From positions 1 to 57,655 of the forward strand of contig DWZH01000035.1 of NCBI GenBank assembly GCA_019118275.1: a stretch of 57,655 bases of DNA. The letters are read 5' to 3'. Under the pieces are notes generated by a model, which saw only the letters and a list, made by a program, of their open reading frames with translations, was not told the origin of the DNA and did not search any database. A program made the position numbers and the translations under genes. Numbering within the stretch: the stretch's first letter is position 1; each line of letters begins with the position of its first letter. Of this stretch, positions 9,675 to 18,722 are shown in pieces. The stretch is from Candidatus Brachybacterium merdavium. GTDB taxonomy: Bacteria > Actinomycetota > Actinomycetes > Actinomycetales > Dermabacteraceae.

Positions 9675-10690
9675 CGGACGGCCTCCTCGGCGTCGGCGCG
9701 CTCTGGATGGTCGGCAGGGTCAGGGCGGTCGGCAGGGTCAGCATGATGAGCGCCCGGGGGCGCAAGACCGTCGTCTGCTCGGGCGGGGCCGACGACTGCG
9801 CTGGTCAGCCGGTGATAGGCGTCCTCGAGGGTGGGCCGGTCGACGCTGACCCCGGTGGCGCGCACCCCGAGCTCGGCCAGATGAGCGAGCACTGCCTGAG
9901 GACTGGCGTCTCCCCCGTCGACGGTGATCGCTCCTCCGGCACGCCGTACCCGGCGCACGCCCTCGCAGCCCTCCAGGCCACGCAGCGTGGTCTCGTCGAC
10001 GTCGGCGGTGAAGGTGGTGTGCTGGATGCCGGTGCGGCCGACGATCTCCTGCGGGGAGCCGTCGGTGATGATCCGTCCGTTTTGGACGATCACCATCCGG
10101 TCGCACAGCTTCTGCGCTTCCTCCATGGAATGGGTGACCAGCAGCATCGTCATGCCCTCGGCGCGGCGCCGTTCGAGCTGAGCCCAGATGCGGCGGCGGG
10201 CGGCAGGGTCCAGCCCGGTGGTCAGCTCGTCGAGGATCGCGATGCGTGGCTGTCCGATCAGGGCCAGGGCCACCGACAGGCGCTGCTGCTGACCCCCGGA
10301 AAGCTTCGCGAACGTCTGGCCGGCCTGGGCGGTCAGGTCGAACTCCTCGAGCAGGTCATCGGGCCGCAGCGGATCGGGATAGAAGGAGGCGAACAGCTCG
10401 AGCACCTCGCGGGTGCGCAGCACCGGGGGCACCTGGATCTGTTGCAGCTGGATGCCCAGGAGCCGTCGCAGCTCGGGGGTGGGGCGGGCCGGGTCGATGC
10501 CGTCGATGGTGATGGTGCCGCCGTCTCGGTCTCGCAGACCGCCCAGGCATTCGACCACGGTGGTCTTGCCGGCGCCGTTGGGGCCGGCGACGCCCAGGAT
10601 CTGGCCCTGGTCGACGTCGAGGTCGACGCCGTGCAGGACCTGCCGGTCCCCGTAGCTCTTGGTCAGTCCGCGAAGGGAGATGAGTGCCAT
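9671..10690 (-). CDS. ABC transporter ATP-binding protein
   Basis: This is the ATPase partner of the adjoining permease. Its 339 residues include Walker A GPNGAGKTT (36-44), signature LSGGQQQRLS, Walker B RIAILDE with TTGLDP after it, and the switch histidine in LLVTHSMEEA. A DrrA-like C-terminal domain is followed by a low-complexity Asp/Pro/Ala tail. In the DNA that tail carries a 14-bp sequence repeated about 18 bp apart near 9706-9741. GATGAT lies six bases before the ATG. It is probably one exporter operon with the permease. Confidence 0.92.
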   Translation of the reverse strand: MALISLRGLTKSYGDRQVLHGVDLDVDQGQILGVAGPNGAGKTTVVECLGGLRDRDGGTITIDGIDPARPTPELRRLLGIQLQQIQVPPVLRTREVLELFASFYPDPLRPDDLLEEFDLTAQAGQTFAKLSGGQQQRLSVALALIGQPRIAILDELTTGLDPAARRRIWAQLERRRAEGMTMLLVTHSMEEAQKLCDRMVIVQNGRIITDGSPQEIVGRTGIQHTTFTADVDETTLRGLEGCEGVRRVRRAGGAITVDGGDASPQAVLAHLAELGVRATGVSVDRPTLEDAYHRLTSAVVGPARADDGLAPPGAHHADPADRPDPADHPERADAEEAVR

Positions 10691-10879
10691 GCCCTCATCA
10701 TCCGGCGGTCGCGCCCGCCGGAGATCGACCGGTCAGAGGCGGCCGGGTCCACCGATCGATGGATCTCCCCCGTGCGTCCGCCGCAGGTTTCGCCATCGGT
10801 GCCGGATGCGCGCCCAGCGCCAGTGGCTTCCAAACGCCGGAGCCAGCAGAACAGGCCACCGGCCCCTCGCCCCAGCAGA

Positions 10880-12343
10880 TCAGAGCACCGGCTCGTCCAG
10901 GACGTGGGTGACCAGTTCGGCGACCTTGGAGCGCTCCGAGCGCTGCAGGGTGACGTGGGCGAACAGCTCGTGCTCCTTGAGCGCCTCGACCACCGAGGCG
11001 ATCCCGTCATAGCGGCCGATCCGCAGGTTGTCGCGCTGGGCGATGTCGTGGGTGAGCACCACGCGGGAGTTCTGACCGATGCGCGAGAGCATCGTCAGCA
11101 GCACGTTGCGCTCGAGCGACTGGGCCTCGTCGACGATCACGAAGGCGTCGTGCAGGGAGCGTCCGCGGATATGGGTCAGCGGCAGCACCTCGAGCATGCC
11201 GCGGGAAGCGACCTCGTCGATCACGTTCTGGGACACCATCGAGCCGAGTGTGTCGAAGACCGCCTGCCCCCAGGGACCCATCTTCTCGCCCTGGTCGCCC
11301 GGCAGGTACCCGAGCTCCTGACCGCCCACCGCGTACAGGGGGCGGAAGACCATGATCTTGCGCTGGGCGCGCCGCTCGAGTACGGCCTCCAGGCCGGTGC
11401 ACAGGGCCAGAGCGCTCTTGCCGGTGCCGGCGCGACCACCGAGGGAGACGATCCCGATCGACTCGTCCAGCAGCAGGTCGATGGCGATGCGCTGCTCCGC
11501 GCTGCGCCCGGAGACGCCGAAGACGGACTGGTCGCCGGGCACCAGCCTGACCTGCTTGTCACGGGTGATGCGTCCCAGCGCGGATCCGCGGGGGCTGGTG
11601 ACGGTCACGCCCGTGTGCACGGGGTGATGGGCGACCTCGGGGATGTCGATCAGCTCGCCGTCGTAGAGGTCGCTCATCCGCTGCTCGTCCACACCGGCGG
11701 TGACCATCCCGGTGTAGCCGCGGTCGCGGGCCAGCGCGGCCCGGTACTCCTCGGCGTGGATGCCGGAGGCCGAGGCCTTGATCCGCATCGGCAGATCCTT
11801 GGAGACCAGGACCACGTGCTTGCCCTCCAGCTGCAGGTTCTTGGCGACCGCGAGGATGCGCGTGTCGTTGTCCCCGAGGCGGAACCCGTCGGGCAGCGAG
11901 GAGGTGGACTGGTGGTTGAGTTCGACGTGGACATGACCGCCGTCCTTGCCGATCGGCAAGGGGACCGACAGGTTCCCGTGGCGGTCGCGCAGGTCATCGA
12001 GGATCCGCAGAGCCTGGCGGGCGAAGTAGCCGAGGTCGGGGTGGTGGCGCTTGGCCTCGAGCTCGGTGACCACGACGATCGGCAGCACGATGTCGTGCTC
12101 GGCGAACCGGGTCAGCGACAGCGGGTCGGCCAGCAGCACCGAGGTGTCCAGCACGTAGGTGATCAGGCCGGTCTCGATGTCCGTCAGCAGCTGCTGCGCC
12201 ACCTCGGGACGCAGTGAGGGCACCACCGGGTCCCCGCCCGCATCCGGAGGATCCGGCATCGTCCCCGTTGCGTGGAAACTGCTCCGGCCCGCGGTATCGG
12301 TATCGGTGGGCGTGGTCTCGCGGGCCGTGGTGGTCTCGTCCAT
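10880..12343 (-). CDS. phoH2: PhoH2: PIN endoribonuclease fused to PhoH ATPase/helicase
   Basis: This is a two-domain RNA helicase/ribonuclease of the PhoH2 type. The N-terminal PIN domain (about 60-200) has acidic residues at D66 (VLDTS), E94/E96 and D158/D160. The C-terminal PhoH ATPase has Walker [10 protein letters not shown] (302-310) and Walker [11 protein letters not shown] (401-410). The 487-residue length includes a disordered N-terminal tail of about 40 residues. GGGAGG precedes ATG 12343. Known PhoH2 proteins unwind and cut RNA, and some pair with an antitoxin; none is evident here. Confidence 0.93.
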   Translation of the reverse strand: MDETTTARETTPTDTDTAGRSSFHATGTMPDPPDAGGDPVVPSLRPEVAQQLLTDIETGLITYVLDTSVLLADPLSLTRFAEHDIVLPIVVVTELEAKRHHPDLGYFARQALRILDDLRDRHGNLSVPLPIGKDGGHVHVELNHQSTSSLPDGFRLGDNDTRILAVAKNLQLEGKHVVLVSKDLPMRIKASASGIHAEEYRAALARDRGYTGMVTAGVDEQRMSDLYDGELIDIPEVAHHPVHTGVTVTSPRGSALGRITRDKQVRLVPGDQSVFGVSGRSAEQRIAIDLLLDESIGIVSLGGRAGTGKSALALCTGLEAVLERRAQRKIMVFRPLYAVGGQELGYLPGDQGEKMGPWGQAVFDTLGSMVSQNVIDEVASRGMLEVLPLTHIRGRSLHDAFVIVDEAQSLERNVLLTMLSRIGQNSRVVLTHDIAQRDNLRIGRYDGIASVVEALKEHELFAHVTLQRSERSKVAELVTHVLDEPVL

Positions 12344-12540
12344 GGGAGCCTCCCGTCAGGGTCCGGATGCCTGGACGGTATCCCTGTCCAGGCCACCGGT
12401 CGGGCGCGTCCCGCGGGGGCGGGCACGACATTCACCCGATCGTCATCGGGAGTTCCGCTGCCCTCCCGATGGCGTCATCCTCGCACCCCAGCGGGGCCGG
12501 GAGGCGGCGCTGCGTCGATGCCCTGGTCGCGGGCGCGTCG

Positions 12541-12620
12541 CCGGAACGTGCCGTAGCTCGCCGGGACGTGTCGCGGTGCGCCCGGACGCGTCGGGGTGTG
12601 CCGGGACGCGTCGGGGCATG
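12541..12620. repeat. Four tandem copies of a degenerate 20-bp repeat
   Basis: Units fall exactly at 12541-12560, 12561-12580, 12581-12600 and 12601-12620. The last unit is CCGGGACGCGTCGGGGCATG. Copies 3 and 4 are the most alike. They lie in the 355-base gap (12344-12698) between the phoH2 start and the prenyltransferase stop; the rest of the gap shows nothing recognisable. Confidence 0.8.
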
Positions 12621-12698
12621 CAGGGGCGGGGCGCGGCGATCATCGCCCGATCACGATCTTCCTCGGACGCGGCGGGGCGGGAGGCTTCGCGTCGGGGC

Positions 12699-13457
12699 TC
12701 AGGCCCCGAAGCGGCGCTCGCGCTTGCAGAAATCTCGCAGGGCCCGCAGTAGATCCACCCGCCGAAACCCGGGCCAGTAGGTCTCGCAGAACCAGTACTC
12801 GGAGTGGACCGACTGCCACAACAGGAAGCCCGACAGCCGCTGCTCCCCCGACGTGCGGATGATCAGGTCCGGATCCGGCTGGCCACGGGTGTAGAGATGC
12901 TCGGTGATCGACTCGATGCTGATGGCCTCGGCGATCTGCTCGGGGTCCATGCCCCGCTGCCCCAGGTCGCGCACGAGCTCGCGCACCGCGTCGACGATCT
13001 CCTCCCGGCCGCCGTATCCGATCGCCACGTTGACGGTCAGCCGCGCATCGGCCGGAGCGTCCTGCTGGGTGCGGGCGATCACCGCGCGCACCTCCTCGGG
13101 CAGGGCCTCGGCATTGCCGGTCAGGCGCACGCAGTACCCGGCATCGACGATCTTGTCGACCGTGGTGGTGATGATGCCGTACAGCGCTCCCAGCTCCTCG
13201 GCGGGCCGGCTGACGTTGTCGGTGGACAGCATCCACACTGTCACCAGCGGGATGTCCAGGTCCACGCACCAGGACAGGAACTCGACGATCTTGGCGGCCC
13301 CCATCCGGTGGCCCTCGGCGGTGGTGGCGCCGGCGGCCTTGGCCCAGCGACGGTTGCCGTCGACGATCACTCCCAGGTGCTGCGGAAGGTCGTAGGTCTC
13401 CAGCTCCTTGGTCAGCCGTCGCTCGTAGACCCGGTAGAGAAGGCCGTCGTCCTCCAT
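12699..13457 (-). CDS. Cis-prenyltransferase (UppS / Z-farnesyl diphosphate synthase family)
   Basis: This enzyme condenses IPP onto an allylic diphosphate with Z geometry, supplying polyprenyl phosphate for cell-wall assembly. The 252 residues include HLGVIVDGNRRWAKA (catalytic Asp), the segment ending SWCVDLDIPLVTVWMLSTDN, and PDLIIRTSGEQRLSGFLLWQ with the C-terminal RxxxRR-type basic residues. The position next to hemolysin III and mca matches Rv1086 of M. tuberculosis, a short-chain Z-farnesyl diphosphate synthase, so product length is uncertain. A GGAGG site precedes ATG 13457. Confidence 0.92.
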   Translation of the reverse strand: MEDDGLLYRVYERRLTKELETYDLPQHLGVIVDGNRRWAKAAGATTAEGHRMGAAKIVEFLSWCVDLDIPLVTVWMLSTDNVSRPAEELGALYGIITTTVDKIVDAGYCVRLTGNAEALPEEVRAVIARTQQDAPADARLTVNVAIGYGGREEIVDAVRELVRDLGQRGMDPEQIAEAISIESITEHLYTRGQPDPDLIIRTSGEQRLSGFLLWQSVHSEYWFCETYWPGFRRVDLLRALRDFCKRERRFGA

Positions 13458-13630
13458 GGAGACCTCCGTTCCGCGCTGGCAGGCCGCATCCGTGCAGCGG
13501 CCTCCCCTGGGCCGCATCCTCCCATTGTCCGTGATGCGGCGCCGTGACCTGCCCGATCCCGGAGAATCCACACCGGATCGACACAGTGCCGCCACCCTGG
13601 AGTTACGCAGGCGTAGATTAGGGTGGTGCC

Positions 13631-14500
13631 ATGAGCTCCGGTCCCCGCCGCGATCACACCGGTCCCGGCTCCGCCCCTGCCACTGCGAGCCGGGACGATC
13701 CCGCCCGGACCCCGGACGATGCCGCCCTGCGCGAGGCTGTCGAGGCGGTCTCCGAGACCGGGCCCGACCGCGGTCTGCTCGACGATGACATCCCCTCGGC
13801 GACCGATCACCCCTTCGCCCCCAGGACGCTCACGCACGCCATGGCCGCGCGCGCCCGCCAGCTCGGGTTGCAGCTGCCCAAGCCTCGTCTGCGCGGGATG
13901 CTGCACCTGTTCGCCTTCCCCGCCACGATGGTGGCGGGGCTGGTGCTGGTCGCCCTCGGCGAGAGCCTGGCCATCCGCCTGGCGTGCGTGATCTTCGTGG
14001 TCACCGCCGGACTGCTGTTCGGGGTCAGCGCCACCTACCACCGCGGCACCTGGTCGCCGCAGCGCGCGATCATGCTGCGCCGCTTCGATCACGCCAACAT
14101 CTTCCTGATCATCGCGGGAACCTACACCCCGATCGCAGTGGCGCTGCTGCAGCCGCGCCAGGCGGTGACCCTGCTGGGCATCGCCTGGGGCGGGGCCGCC
14201 GTCGGCGTGGCCTTCCGTCTGTTCTGGACCGGAGCTCCGCGCTGGCTGTACGTGCCCGCCTACATCGCCCTGGGCTGGGTGGCGGTGTTCTACATGCCCC
14301 AGCTGCATGCCGGCGGCGGTTGGCCGGTGGTGTGGCTGCTGCTGGCCGGAGGCCTGGCCTACACCGCCGGGGCGGTGGTCTACGCGCTCAAGCGGCCCGA
14401 TCCCTCGCCCGTCTGGTTCGGGTTCCACGAAATCTTCCATGCCGGCACGCTGGCGGGCTTCGCATGCCACTTCGTGGCGGTGGCGATCTCGGTGCGCTGA
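13631..14500 (+). CDS. Hemolysin III / PAQR-family membrane protein
   Basis: This seven-helix membrane protein of the YqfA/TrhA/hemolysin III family is related to PAQR receptors and zinc-dependent hydrolases. It has 289 residues with a disordered N-terminal tail of about 85. The family residues are SATYHRG, RRFDHANIFLIIAGTYTP and a C-terminal FHEIFHAGTLAGFACHF with metal-ligand histidines. ATG 13631 follows TAGATT at 13614-13619 and a GGGTGG site. It is divergent from the prenyltransferase and convergent with the small membrane protein gene. Confidence 0.9.
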   Translation: MSSGPRRDHTGPGSAPATASRDDPARTPDDAALREAVEAVSETGPDRGLLDDDIPSATDHPFAPRTLTHAMAARARQLGLQLPKPRLRGMLHLFAFPATMVAGLVLVALGESLAIRLACVIFVVTAGLLFGVSATYHRGTWSPQRAIMLRRFDHANIFLIIAGTYTPIAVALLQPRQAVTLLGIAWGGAAVGVAFRLFWTGAPRWLYVPAYIALGWVAVFYMPQLHAGGGWPVVWLLLAGGLAYTAGAVVYALKRPDPSPVWFGFHEIFHAGTLAGFACHFVAVAISVR

Positions 14501-14507
14501 GCCGAGC

Positions 14508-14951
14508 TCAGTCCCCCTGCGGAGGCCTGCTGAAGTCCGTGCCGGCGTCGCCGTCCGGCCCGCCGGCTCCCTCGCCCTGGTTCGCGGCATCGCCGTCCGG
14601 CTCTCCGGCGCCCGCGTCCCGGTTCGCAGCGTCGTCGTCGGAGCCCCTGTCGCCTTCACGCTCCGCGGCCCCGTCCGCCTCTGCGGGCTCCTCGCCCGAC
14701 GGATCCTGGGCGGCCCCCTCCCGCTCGGCAGCCATCCGCTGCTCGACACGCTCGGTGGCCTGAACCCGGCGCACCCGCCGGGTCATGTCGAGCACCAGCA
14801 GCACCACGACCGCGGCGAGCAGGAACATGGTGATGAATCCCGGCAGCCCCGGGGAGACCGTGACGGGATTGAACTCCTCGACGTCCGAGGGCGGGCTCGC
14901 CAGCACCTCGCCGAGCATCTCGAATCCGCCGCCGGCCGGTGGCCCGCTCAC
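14508..14951 (-). CDS. Small single-pass membrane protein with repeat tail, coupled to mca
   Basis: This 147-residue protein has a short extracytoplasmic-looking N-terminus and one transmembrane segment (about 37-55, PGFITMFLLAAVVVLLVLDM). A basic stretch and a long acidic tail follow. The tail contains two 14-residue repeats (ANRDAGAGEPDGDA and ANQGEGAGGPDGDA), matching 42-bp DNA repeats. Its start overlaps the mca stop (ATGA). A small membrane protein beside mca is conserved in relatives (Rv1083 position). Its function is unknown. Confidence 0.75.
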   Translation of the reverse strand: MSGPPAGGGFEMLGEVLASPPSDVEEFNPVTVSPGLPGFITMFLLAAVVVLLVLDMTRRVRRVQATERVEQRMAAEREGAAQDPSGEEPAEADGAAEREGDRGSDDDAANRDAGAGEPDGDAANQGEGAGGPDGDAGTDFSRPPQGD

Positions 14952-15865
14952 TGTCGTGCCCCGGCCAGCTGCTCGGCATCCACCCGCAGGCCGGCGAACA
15001 GATCCGTTTCAGGCAGCTGCACACCGATGCGCGAGAGGTGCAGCTCGTAGTCGTCGGTGCCCCAGGCGGCCCGCTCGACCTCGTGCGGGATGCGGAAGAA
15101 CGCCCCGTCGGGATCAACCTGGGTGGCGTGGGCGCGCAGCGCGTCGTCACGCACCTGCAGGAAGTCGCGCACATCGATACGCGTGGTGAGCAGGCGGTCC
15201 TTGCGCTCGTCGTAGCGCTGGAGCATCTGCTCGAGCTCCTCACCGGGCTCTCCCTGCTCACGAAGGTGCCGAGCGATGGCCGCGAACCGCTGCCGGTGGA
15301 AACCGTTGATGTAGTAGAGCTTGGCGATTGCCCAGGGCTCACCGAGCTCGGGCGCGAAGTCTGCATCGGCGGCCAGCTCGTAGGCTGCCAGCGAGACCCG
15401 GTTGACCTGGACGTGGTCGGGGTGCGGGTAGCCACCGTTCTCGTCATAGGTCGACATCACGTGCGGGCGCAGGCGCCGGACCGCCTCGACCAGCGGGCGG
15501 GCGGCCTCCTCCACGTCCAGCGTCGCGAAGCTGCCCTCGGGCAGCGGCGGCAGCGGATCGCCTTCGGGCAGCCCGGAGTCGATGAAGCCCAGCCACTCAT
15601 GGTCGACGCCCAGGATCTGCTGTGCCCGGGCCATCTCGATACGGCGCACTGCCGGCAGGTCGGCGGAGATGGTGGTGTCGTGGCGCAGGCGGGGGTTCAG
15701 CACGTCACCGCGCTCGCCCCCGGTGCAGGTCAGCACGGTGACCTCGACGCCCTCGCGGGCGTAGCGGGCCATTGATCCAGCGCCCTTGGAGGACTCGTCG
15801 TCGGGGTGGGCGTGCACGGCCACCATCCGCAGGGATTCATCGGGGACGGGAAGCTGGACGCTCAC
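14948..15865 (-). CDS. mca: Mycothiol S-conjugate amidase
   Basis: Mca cleaves mycothiol S-conjugates to a mercapturic acid and GlcN-Ins during detoxification. It is a zinc-dependent LmbE/PIG-L-fold amidase. The 305-residue form has AHPDDE at 19-24 (zinc ligands), TGGERGD near 48-54 and HPDH at 148-151. GTG 15865 is favoured because GAGGAG lies four bases upstream; ATG 15886 is in frame but has no ribosome site. It is followed by the coupled membrane protein. It implies that the organism makes mycothiol. Confidence 0.93.
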   Translation of the reverse strand: MSVQLPVPDESLRMVAVHAHPDDESSKGAGSMARYAREGVEVTVLTCTGGERGDVLNPRLRHDTTISADLPAVRRIEMARAQQILGVDHEWLGFIDSGLPEGDPLPPLPEGSFATLDVEEAARPLVEAVRRLRPHVMSTYDENGGYPHPDHVQVNRVSLAAYELAADADFAPELGEPWAIAKLYYINGFHRQRFAAIARHLREQGEPGEELEQMLQRYDERKDRLLTTRIDVRDFLQVRDDALRAHATQVDPDGAFFRIPHEVERAAWGTDDYELHLSRIGVQLPETDLFAGLRVDAEQLAGARQ

Positions 15866-16069
15866 AACACTCCTCGGTCTGGACATCGGATGGGATGGGA
15901 TGGGGCGGGGATGCGGTTCCGGGGCCCGGTGGTGCGCGCCTGCGCGCGGCACCACCGCTTGAGTTTACGCCACCTCCCCCACGGGGCGACGCCCCTGCGT
16001 GGCCGACGACACCCCGACCGGACGGGCCCGCCCGGGAGCCTTGCAGGCGCGGTCTGGGACACTGGAGGG

Positions 16070-16462
16070 ATGAACGAGTCCTCGGATCGGCTCGCCGAGC
16101 GGTATGGCAAGCCGATCATCTCTCCTCGCGCCGGGAAGGTCATCGCCATCGTGGCCGGACTGCTCCTGCTGGCCATCGTGTCGTTCATGGGTCTGAACTA
16201 CGCCGACCGTCCGGTGAGCTCGGATGTGCTCACCTACGAGCACGTCGCCTCCGACCGGATCGCGGTGGAGTTCACGGTGTCCATGGACCCGGGCACCGAA
16301 GCGGTCTGCTCGCTCCAGGCCATGAACGAGGGGCGCGCCCAGATCGGCTTCGTCGAGGCCACCGTGCCCGCTCAGAGTCAGCGCCACAGCAGCCATCGCG
16401 TGGAGATCGCCACCCAGGGAGAGGCCGTTTCCGCCGAGGTCCTGGGTTGCGAGCCACTCTGA
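16070..16462 (+). CDS. DUF4307 membrane protein
   Basis: This 130-residue protein has a cytoplasmic N-terminus (ERYGKP motif), one transmembrane helix (about 23-43) and an extracytoplasmic beta-rich domain. The domain has two cysteines (AVCSL and VLGCEPL) that could form a disulfide. DUF4307 proteins sit between mca and greA in many actinobacteria, as here. The role is unknown. GACACT at 16058-16063 lies six bases before the ATG, and GGAGGG abuts the start, so leaderless initiation is likelier than Shine-Dalgarno use. Confidence 0.85.
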   Translation: MNESSDRLAERYGKPIISPRAGKVIAIVAGLLLLAIVSFMGLNYADRPVSSDVLTYEHVASDRIAVEFTVSMDPGTEAVCSLQAMNEGRAQIGFVEATVPAQSQRHSSHRVEIATQGEAVSAEVLGCEPL

Positions 16463-16680
16463 TCACCTGATCAGCCGGTGCACGGCTGCGGGCGGCGATC
16501 TGTCCGCTCACCGCGTGCCGTCATGACGTGCCAGGATGCACGGTGTAAGCTTTTCCAACACCGGTATCGCACCGGTTCCATCATCACCCGTGCACGGGGC
16601 GCATGAGCACCATGTGCCCCGTGATTTGCGTTATGGGGCTCCCGTCCCAGGACGCCACCGACGACGACAGGAGTGATCCC

Positions 16681-17169
16681 ATGAGCAGCCAGCCGAATGG
16701 CGCCTGGCTCACCCAGGATGCGTATGACCGCCTGGCCAAGGAGCTCGAGGAGCTCGAGGGCCCAGGTCGCACCGATATCGCCGAGCGCATCGCCGCGGCT
16801 CGCGATGAGGGCGATCTGAAGGAGAACGGCGCGTACCACGCGGCCCGCGAGGAGCAGGGGAAGATGGAGGCCCGCATCGCGGACCTGCAGCAACTGCTGA
16901 AGAACGCGGTCGTGGGGGAGTCCCCTCAGGATGACGGGGTCGTCGAGCCCGGCATGGTGGTCACCATCTCGATGGCCCGCAAGGAGCGCACGTTCCTGCT
17001 CGGCAACCGGGAGATCGCCGAGGGCACCGATCTCGAGGTCTTCTCGACCGAGTCCCCGCTGGGCAGCGCGATCCATGGCGCCAAGGTCGGTGAGACCGTC
17101 GACTACACCGCGCCGACCGGTAAGTCCCTTCCGGTCGAGATCGTGAAGTGCACGCCGTACAGGCCCTGA
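16681..17169 (+). CDS. greA: Transcription elongation factor GreA
   Basis: GreA stimulates transcript cleavage by backtracked RNA polymerase. Its 162 residues comprise an N-terminal coiled coil with the acidic tip (AAARDEGDLKENGAYHAAREEQ) and a C-terminal FKBP-like domain (SPLGSAIHGAKVGETVDYTAP). ATG 16681 follows an AGGAGTG site. The 16463-16680 gap contains a CACGGGGC/GCCCCGTG inverted repeat (16593-16623) and TAAGCT at 16546-16551 as a possible -10. A long hairpin follows the gene. Confidence 0.95.
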   Translation: MSSQPNGAWLTQDAYDRLAKELEELEGPGRTDIAERIAAARDEGDLKENGAYHAAREEQGKMEARIADLQQLLKNAVVGESPQDDGVVEPGMVVTISMARKERTFLLGNREIAEGTDLEVFSTESPLGSAIHGAKVGETVDYTAPTGKSLPVEIVKCTPYRP

Positions 17170-17200
17170 GCCGTGTGCTGCCCTGACCGGCGGCAGACGC

Positions 17201-17257
17201 CCGGAACGAGGAGACCCCGGAGCGGCTGAGCAGCCGCTCCGGGTCTCCTCGTTCCGG
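17201..17257 (+). terminator. Long greA terminator hairpin
   Basis: The left arm (17201-17227) pairs with 17232-17257 over about 26 bp with a single bulged C and a GAGC loop. It may also stop transcription of the convergent AI-2E transporter gene, whose stop is 54 bases away. Confidence 0.85.
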
Positions 17258-17310
17258 GGGTTCGCCATTCGGGTTCCGTCGTCCGGAGGGGCGTCCCGGG
17301 TGGTCGGCCC

Positions 17311-18480
17311 TCAGCCGGCGCGCCTGCCGGAGCCTCTGCCCAGGGACGCGAAGTGCGCAGCCGCCGCCTTGTCCTGGGGCAGGTCGGGGGTGGGGTCACG
17401 TCCGACCAGGTACAGCAGGGTGGCGTTGACGAAGGCGATGATGGGGATCGCGAACAGGGCACCGGGGATGCCGGCCAGCAGCACACCCGCGGCCACGCCC
17501 AGGAACACGCCCAGCGGGTGGATGTCGACCGCCTTGCCCATCAGCAGGGGCTGCAGCAGGTTGCTCTCGGCCTGCTGGACCAGCAGCACGATGCCCAGCA
17601 TGATCAGCGCGAAGATCCAGTCCTGCAGCACCAGCACCAGAAGCACGGCGATCGCGCCGGAGACGATCGCACCCACCAGCGGGACGAAGGAGAACAGGAA
17701 CACCAGCAGCCAGATCGGCACCGCATAGGAGCCCAGCCCCATGAAGACCATGCCGATCGAGATGCCGAAGGCATCGACCGCGGCGACCAGGATCTGGGTG
17801 CGCACATAGGCCGACAGCGCCTTCCAGCCGCGTCGGAAGCCCTCATGGGTGGGAACGCGGGCGTCCGGGGGCAGCAGCCCCACCAGCCAGCGCCAGATCG
17901 CTCCGCCGCTGGACAGCAGGAAGAACAGGCTGAACAGGCACACCACGATCCCGGTGGCGAGATTGCTGAGCACCGCCGCGGTCGACATCGCTCCGCTGAC
18001 CAGCTGACCAGAGTATTGCTGGAGCTGGTCCAGGCCCTCATCGATCGCCGTGTTGATCATCGGCATGTCGATCTGGAAGGTGGTCTGCGTCCAGTCCAGC
18101 AGGGACTGGAAGCCCTCCACTGCCCGGGTCTGGATGTCGGGCCACTGGGCGATCAGCTGCCTGCCGGCCAGGGTGAACATGCCGGCGATCACCAGCAGCA
18201 GGCCCACCAGCGCGATGAAGCTGGCCGCGCCGCGGCCCAGGAACGTGTACTTGGTCAGCACATTGACGATCGGGGTGAGCAGAACCGTCAGCAGGACGGC
18301 GATCAGCACCGGGATCACGATCACCGTCACCTGCAGCAGGCCCCACAGGAGCAGCGCCGACGCGGCGACGATCACGATCAGCCGCCAGGACCAGGCCGCC
18401 AACCGGCGCACGCCGACCGGGATCTCCTCGACCTCCGGAGACAGGGCGGGTGGCCGCGGGGTAGGACGCAGCTTGGGCAT
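17311..18480 (-). CDS. AI-2E family transporter (PerM/TqsA type)
   Basis: This polytopic membrane protein of 389 residues is in the family named for an autoinducer-2 exporter, though most members have other or unknown substrates, including Na+/H+ exchange. Hydrophobic segments begin at about residue 34 (RLIVIVAASALLLWGLLQVT). The family core YAVPIWLLVFLFSFVPLVGAIVSG and the HPLGVFLGVAAG motif follow, with a basic cytoplasmic C-terminus. ATG 18480 is preceded by GGAGGAAAGGA. It converges with greA and diverges from the ABC genes. Confidence 0.9.
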   Translation of the reverse strand: MPKLRPTPRPPALSPEVEEIPVGVRRLAAWSWRLIVIVAASALLLWGLLQVTVIVIPVLIAVLLTVLLTPIVNVLTKYTFLGRGAASFIALVGLLLVIAGMFTLAGRQLIAQWPDIQTRAVEGFQSLLDWTQTTFQIDMPMINTAIDEGLDQLQQYSGQLVSGAMSTAAVLSNLATGIVVCLFSLFFLLSSGGAIWRWLVGLLPPDARVPTHEGFRRGWKALSAYVRTQILVAAVDAFGISIGMVFMGLGSYAVPIWLLVFLFSFVPLVGAIVSGAIAVLLVLVLQDWIFALIMLGIVLLVQQAESNLLQPLLMGKAVDIHPLGVFLGVAAGVLLAGIPGALFAIPIIAFVNATLLYLVGRDPTPDLPQDKAAAAHFASLGRGSGRRAG

Positions 18481-18558
18481 GAGGATCCTTTCCTCCGAAC
18501 CATCCGGACGGACACACTCTAGTTCGCCCTGGCCGAGCTCCCCGCATCCGCCGCCTCC

Positions 18559-18623
18559 GACACCGGATGGAGCAGGGCGGGACACCGGATGGAGAGGGCG
18601 GGACATCGGATGGAGCAGAACGG
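18559..18623. repeat. Three tandem 21-22-bp repeats in a divergent promoter gap
   Basis: Copies at 18559-18580, 18581-18601 and 18602-18623 share the core GACAYCGGATGGAG. They occupy the intergenic region between the AI-2E transporter and the ABC ATPase gene. Confidence 0.8.
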
Positions 18624-18710
18624 GAGAGCGGCCGGGCGCGACCGCGGATCACCGACGAAGGTCTGAGGACAAGCCGCCCCGCGACGGAGCGCCGCCGGGC
18701 GCCCGGCTAC

Positions 18711-18716
18711 TACCGT
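18711..18716 (+). promoter_or_regulatory. -10 element of a probable leaderless promoter
   Basis: TACCGT ends exactly six bases before ATG 18723. The same spacing recurs at many genes in this window. Confidence 0.55.
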
Positions 18717-18722
18717 GTTCTC

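Noticed and set aside
12541-12620. CRISPR-like array
   Set aside because: Units are contiguous with no unique spacers, and no cas gene is present. It is a simple tandem repeat; the same applies to the other arrays.
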